Origin: Kribbella rubisoli
Lineage (GTDB): Bacteria > Actinomycetota > Actinomycetes > Propionibacteriales > Kribbellaceae
Direction: 5' to 3'
Assembly (NCBI RefSeq): GCF_004217145.1
Contig: NZ_SHKR01000015.1
Location: 310,001-374,000, forward strand
DNA: 64,000 nucleotides
The notes under the pieces are model-generated. The model had not been told where the DNA came from, made no database searches, and saw only the letters and a list, made by a program, of their open reading frames with translations. Of the stretch, positions 60,528 to 64,000 are shown one piece after another. The position numbers and the translations under genes were made by a program. Numbering within the stretch: the stretch's first letter is position 1; each line of letters begins with the position of its first letter.

Positions 60528-61250
60528 ATGAGCAGTGACATCAGCGAGCCGACCATCGTGCTGGTCCACGGTGCCTGGGCGGACGCGTCGAACTGGTCGA
60601 GTGTCATCGATCAGCTGCAGGACGACGGGTACACGGTGCGGGCGATCCCGAACCCGTTGCGTTCGCTGCCCGGCGATGCCGCCTCCGTGCGGGCGTTCCT
60701 CGAGACGTTGTCCGGCCCGGTCGTCCTGGTCGGTCACTCGTACGGCGGTGCGGTGATCACCAATGCGGCCACCGGACTCCCGAACGTCAAGGCACTCGTC
60801 TACGTCAACGCGTTCGCGCTCGACGAGGGCGAGACGGCTCTTGAGGCAGCCGGGCCCGGCTCCGCCCTGTCGAACCCGGATCCCACGCAGGTGTTCGACT
60901 TCGTTCCGGCCGGTCCGCCGACGCCGGCCACAGATCTCTATCTGAAGAAGCCGACCGTCTTCACGTGGTTCGCGACCGGCCTGGACGACGACGACAAGGC
61001 GAAGGTCTACGCGACCCAGCGACCGGGTGCCTTCGGCGGCCTGGCCGACAAGTCCGGTACGCCGGCCTGGAGGACGATCCCGTCCTGGTACCTGATCGGC
61101 ACCGGCGACCAGATCATCCCGCCGGACGTCCAGCGGGCGATGGCCAAGCGGGCCGGCTCCGACGTCACGGAGTTCGACGCTGGACACCTCGGCCTGATCA
61201 GCGATCCCAAGACGACCACGCGGGTCATCGAACAGGCCGCCCGTAGCTAG
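60528..61250 (+). CDS. Alpha/beta hydrolase (EstC-like esterase)
   Basis: 240 residues from ATG 60528 (SD AGGAG). Oxyanion motif LVHGAWADASNW, nucleophile Ser71 in GHSYGG, Asp194 in GTGDQIIPP and His220 in DAGHLGL. It matches the small alpha/beta hydrolases related to salicylate esterases and hydroxynitrile lyases, common in actinomycetes near regulators. Substrate unknown. The next gene starts 8 nt downstream. Confidence 0.9.
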   Translation: MSSDISEPTIVLVHGAWADASNWSSVIDQLQDDGYTVRAIPNPLRSLPGDAASVRAFLETLSGPVVLVGHSYGGAVITNAATGLPNVKALVYVNAFALDEGETALEAAGPGSALSNPDPTQVFDFVPAGPPTPATDLYLKKPTVFTWFATGLDDDDKAKVYATQRPGAFGGLADKSGTPAWRTIPSWYLIGTGDQIIPPDVQRAMAKRAGSDVTEFDAGHLGLISDPKTTTRVIEQAARS

Positions 61251-61258
61251 GTGGATTT

Positions 61259-62158
61259 GTGACCGACTTGACTGTCCAGTCGACCCGGAGCCCGATCCGC
61301 AGGCGCTCTTCGCGGAACGGGCTCCGGCAGTTCGTCGAGGCGTTCGCCGAAGAGCATCCGCCGTTGCTGCCGGAGTCGGCGGACCTGACGATCAAGGATC
61401 CCGACGGTGTACGACGCCGGTACGGCGCCGTGTTCAACTACCTGACCCGCGTCGAGTTCGAGGTCGAGCGCAACGTGCTCGAGCTGCGGGCATTGATGCC
61501 TGACGCAACGGAAACGGACAGGCTCTTCTACGAGGACGTGTGGTCGCCGCAGGAGCTGCAGCACGGCGTACTGCTCGATGCGGTCCAGCACCGGATCGGG
61601 ATGACGGCGGCGCCGAGCGAGCTGTCGCGGGTGAGCGTACCGATCAAGCTGGCCGGACTGCTCTCACATCTGCCCGGCGTGCTCGGTGTCATCCGCTTGC
61701 TCTACTACTTGACGGGCGCTGCCACCGAGCGGTCCGCGGTGATCGCGTACTCGCGGCTGGTGGACGGACTGCGCACGATGGGCGAGCACGCGATCGCATC
61801 GACGGTCGTCGCACCGATCAGGCGGCAGGAGCCGGGCCACTTCGCGTTCTACCGCATGTCGGCCGAGTCGCTGGTTCGCGACGAAGGACTCAGTGACTGG
61901 CAGCTCCACCTCGCGCGGGTCCTGCGGCGGCGGTCGTTCGAGCTCGTCGGCGTCAACAACCGCCGCCAGCGCGCGGACTTCGGTGACGTCGCGCGTGCGC
62001 TCGACTTCGACCGCGATCTCGTGGACGTCGTGCGGCAGATGAGCCTGGTCGAGCGCGAGCTGCTCTGGGCGCAGCAGCAAGGCATGAACATCCCCGGCTA
62101 CATCCTCGCCGCGTTGCAGGAAGCAATCGAGCTGAGCAAGGCGCGCGAAGACCGCTAG
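61259..62158 (+). CDS. Ferritin-like (di-iron) protein, function unknown
   Basis: 299 residues, all-helical, no signal peptide. Two Glu-x-x-His motifs that could bind iron are visible: PQELQHG (about residues 97-103) and RQEPGHFAFYR (about 188-198), plus Glu residues in RVEFEVERNVLELR. This is the arrangement of ferritin-like di-iron proteins, including the acyl-ACP desaturase and AurF groups. Oxidation of a small molecule is possible, but no substrate is suggested. It follows the alpha/beta hydrolase by 8 nt, so the two may act in one pathway. The 3' end overlaps the convergent LAL 3 gene by 4 bp. Confidence 0.6.
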   Translation: MTDLTVQSTRSPIRRRSSRNGLRQFVEAFAEEHPPLLPESADLTIKDPDGVRRRYGAVFNYLTRVEFEVERNVLELRALMPDATETDRLFYEDVWSPQELQHGVLLDAVQHRIGMTAAPSELSRVSVPIKLAGLLSHLPGVLGVIRLLYYLTGAATERSAVIAYSRLVDGLRTMGEHAIASTVVAPIRRQEPGHFAFYRMSAESLVRDEGLSDWQLHLARVLRRRSFELVGVNNRRQRADFGDVARALDFDRDLVDVVRQMSLVERELLWAQQQGMNIPGYILAALQEAIELSKAREDR

Positions 62159-64000
62159 GCCGAGCTCGCCGCACCCGTCGCCAGTACGGCGCGGATCTCG
62201 CGACGCGACGCGATGCCGAGCTTCGTGAACACCTTCCGCAGATGCCAGTCGATCGTGTGCGGGCTGAGGAAGAGCTCGGCGCCGATCTCCGGATTCGTCA
62301 TCCCGGTAGCGGCCAGGTGCGCGATCTGTGCTTCCTGTGGCGTCAGCGCAGATTCGACCCTTCGGGTTTGGACGTGCGCGCCGACGGCATCGAGCCCGAG
62401 TCCGGCCCGGTGCGCGAACGCCTCGGCTCCCATCCGGTCGAACATCTCGTGCGCGGCGCTCAGTTGCACCCGCGCGTCGGCACGACGGTCGCGGCCGGCG
62501 AGCCATTCGCCGTACAGGAGCCGGGCGCGAGCGCGCATCACGCGGACCTCGGTCTTGTCGAGGCGATCGATCGCCTCCTGGTACGACGGCTCGGCGGCGA
62601 CCCCGTCCGTGACGACGGCACGCATACACGCCAACGTGCCCAGCGCCCACGCCGTACCGCTGGGCTGGGTCAACTCGATGAGTCGCTGGATCGCGTCGGT
62701 CGCGCTTGCTCGGCGACCGGTGCGTACGGCGGCCTCGATGAGCTCGATCAGCGACCAGGTCGACAACCCGAGCTCCTGCGGATGCGCACAGCCTTGCTCG
62801 GCCGCGGCGTACGCCTCGTCGAAGCGACCCAGGCCGTTGTAGAGGACGGCGGCCGCCCATTGCGTTGCCGTCAGCACCTTGCCTTCACCGCGCAGCGCTC
62901 TGGCCTGCGCCACCGCCTCGATCGCGTGGCGCGTCGCCTCCTCGCGCCCTCGCCACGGCTCGATCACCAGCGCGCCGTACTGGGCGAGGAACCGGCTGCC
63001 CGTCGCCGCGCCGATCGTCATCGCTTCGGCGGCCAACGAGTCCGCGCCGACGATGTCTCCGGCGAACACGCGATTCGACAAGCGTAAGAGCAGCGCGGAC
63101 GGAAGGACCGAGAGCGCCCCGGCCTCGCGGGCGAGGTCGACCAGGCGGGCCGACAGCGCGGTCCAGCTGTCGAACTCCCACGCGTCGTGCGCCATCCGGG
63201 ATGCCAGTGGCAACCAGCCCAGACCTTCCCGCGGAGTGATGCTCTCGTTCTCGAACGCGACGAGCGCCTGCTTCAACAGCGGTACGCCGGCGGAGAACCC
63301 GCGGGCGACGACCGCGGCCACTCCGTTCAACAGCAGGTCGGTGCGCCCCGGATCCGGCGTGGGCGGTGTGACCAGGACGGCCTCGGCGATATCTTCGACC
63401 CCACCGGTCTCTACGCGACCGGCGGTCAGAGCCGCGTACATCGCGTCGCGATAGGTCTCGTGGGCAGCGTTCGCGTCGACCGGCTCAAGACGCTTTGCCG
63501 CGTCGAGCAGCAACGGCAAGGCCGCGCTAGGGCTCCGGGAGGCGAATGAGATCCGGCCGCGCAGCAGCTCGGAGTGCGCCAGCTCGAGTTCACCGAGACG
63601 GCTGAGCTCGGCCGTGTCGAGCAACTCGAGTGCGGTGTCGAATGCGCCTGCCTGGTACTTCGCTTGCGCTGCCGCGAAGGCTCGGGCGCCGCGACGATCC
63701 GGATCCGGAGTGAGCTCGGCGGCCCGTTCCAGGAAGGCTGCCGTCGCGGCGATCCCGCCGCGTGCCTGGGCCCGATCGGCCGACCGTTCCAACTCGGCGG
63801 CGACGTCCTCGTCCGGACCGACGGCCGCGTGCGCGAGATGCCACGCACGACGGTCGGGATCGGTCCGAGCGTCTGTCGCTTCAGCCAGTGCCTGGTGTGC
63901 CTTCCGGCGGTTGGTCCGCGGAGCGCGGTAATAGACAGCCGAGCGCACGAGCGGATGGCGGAACCGGACTCGTGCACCGATCGTGATCAGGCCCGCAGCC
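62155..64000 (-). CDS. LuxR-family regulator (LAL type) 3, N-terminus outside window
   Basis: The last 614 or so codons of a LAL regulator. The visible part starts inside the AAA domain end (RVRFRHPLVRSAVYYRAP), followed by TPR-like helices and a C-terminal LuxR HTH (LTPQEAQIAHLAATGMTNPE and SPHTIDWHLRKVFTKLGI). The blocks match LAL 1 and LAL 2 nearly step for step, for example GGIAATAAFLERAAELTPDP here against GGIAAAAAFLQRAAELTPDP in LAL 2. The Walker motifs lie beyond the right edge. Its targets may be the ferritin-like and hydrolase genes, but these are convergent, so that is weak. Confidence 0.92.
   Translation of the reverse strand, partial: AAGLITIGARVRFRHPLVRSAVYYRAPRTNRRKAHQALAEATDARTDPDRRAWHLAHAAVGPDEDVAAELERSADRAQARGGIAATAAFLERAAELTPDPDRRGARAFAAAQAKYQAGAFDTALELLDTAELSRLGELELAHSELLRGRISFASRSPSAALPLLLDAAKRLEPVDANAAHETYRDAMYAALTAGRVETGGVEDIAEAVLVTPPTPDPGRTDLLLNGVAAVVARGFSAGVPLLKQALVAFENESITPREGLGWLPLASRMAHDAWEFDSWTALSARLVDLAREAGALSVLPSALLLRLSNRVFAGDIVGADSLAAEAMTIGAATGSRFLAQYGALVIEPWRGREEATRHAIEAVAQARALRGEGKVLTATQWAAAVLYNGLGRFDEAYAAAEQGCAHPQELGLSTWSLIELIEAAVRTGRRASATDAIQRLIELTQPSGTAWALGTLACMRAVVTDGVAAEPSYQEAIDRLDKTEVRVMRARARLLYGEWLAGRDRRADARVQLSAAHEMFDRMGAEAFAHRAGLGLDAVGAHVQTRRVESALTPQEAQIAHLAATGMTNPEIGAELFLSPHTIDWHLRKVFTKLGIASRREIRAVLATGAASSA

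Noticed and set aside
1..64000. tRNA, rRNA, CRISPR arrays, insertion sequences, prophage or attachment sites
   Set aside because: Read through on both strands without finding cloverleaf ends, regular spaced repeats, transposase motifs (DDE/DEDD) or integrases. Short elements could have been missed by eye.

Overview
The window is about 69% G+C by eye, with GTG starts, strong GGAGG-type Shine-Dalgarno (SD) sites, many secreted or Tat-exported enzymes and several very large LuxR/AAA (LAL) regulators. This fits a soil actinomycete. My inference from gene content and style is Kribbella or a close relative in the Propionibacteriales; nothing in the window proves the genus. I see no rRNA, tRNA, CRISPR array, phage or intact insertion sequence. 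It reads as ordinary chromosome with accessory metabolism and a few decayed spots.

Layout. 1-4584: end of an unknown gene, an AbgT-family transporter, an SLC13/DASS-type permease with TrkA-C domains and a glutaminase, in one direction. 4581-11662: HtrA-like protease, Vps62-like/membrane fusion protein and a UPF0104-type membrane protein (minus strand), then a small protein, a GAP-family membrane protein and a GntP permease (plus), then a small membrane protein. 12065-16465: Tat-exported 5'-nucleotidase, ROK regulator and a membrane flavoreductase-like protein. 16587-21544: HTH regulator, exported epoxide hydrolase, DHA2 efflux pump and XRE regulator. 21665-25309: aldo/keto reductase, two small proteins, ECF sigma factor and quinone oxidoreductase. 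25387-29824: secreted alpha-amylase, two secreted proteins (one RTX-like), and a coupled ArsR/SRPBCC pair. 29884-36435: small conserved protein, HAD phosphatase coupled to an uncharacterised glycosidase-like protein, YCII protein, NAD-dependent DNA ligase and a phosphoribosyltransferase.

36436-39866 holds a DHA2 pump with a C-terminal regulator-like domain, flanked by two small gene graveyards (fused remnants of SRPBCC and NUDIX genes; remnants of an epimerase and a glyoxalase-like gene). 39852-52102 carries two divergently organised LAL regulators, an NCS2 purine/pyrimidine permease, a VOC protein, a PoxB-type pyruvate oxidase and a secreted GH20 hexosaminidase. 52099-56660: PEP-mutase/isocitrate lyase family enzyme, secreted propeller-like protein, and a coupled pair of an uncharacterised protein and a CehA/McbA-like metallohydrolase. 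56810-58742 is a cobalamin-riboswitch operon: cbtB, cbtA and an FhuF-like 2Fe-2S protein. 58725-64000: TetR regulator with a divergent membrane protein, alpha/beta hydrolase, ferritin-like protein and a third LAL regulator cut by the window edge.

The most unusual signal is a 166-bp imperfect palindrome at 33507-33672. It spans the whole gap between two convergent genes and begins at both stop codons. All 11 of its transition-type mismatches would be G-U pairs in the minus-strand RNA, the strand of the DNA ligase transcript, and none would be G-U pairs in the plus-strand RNA. That points to an RNA structure under selection rather than a decaying DNA repeat.
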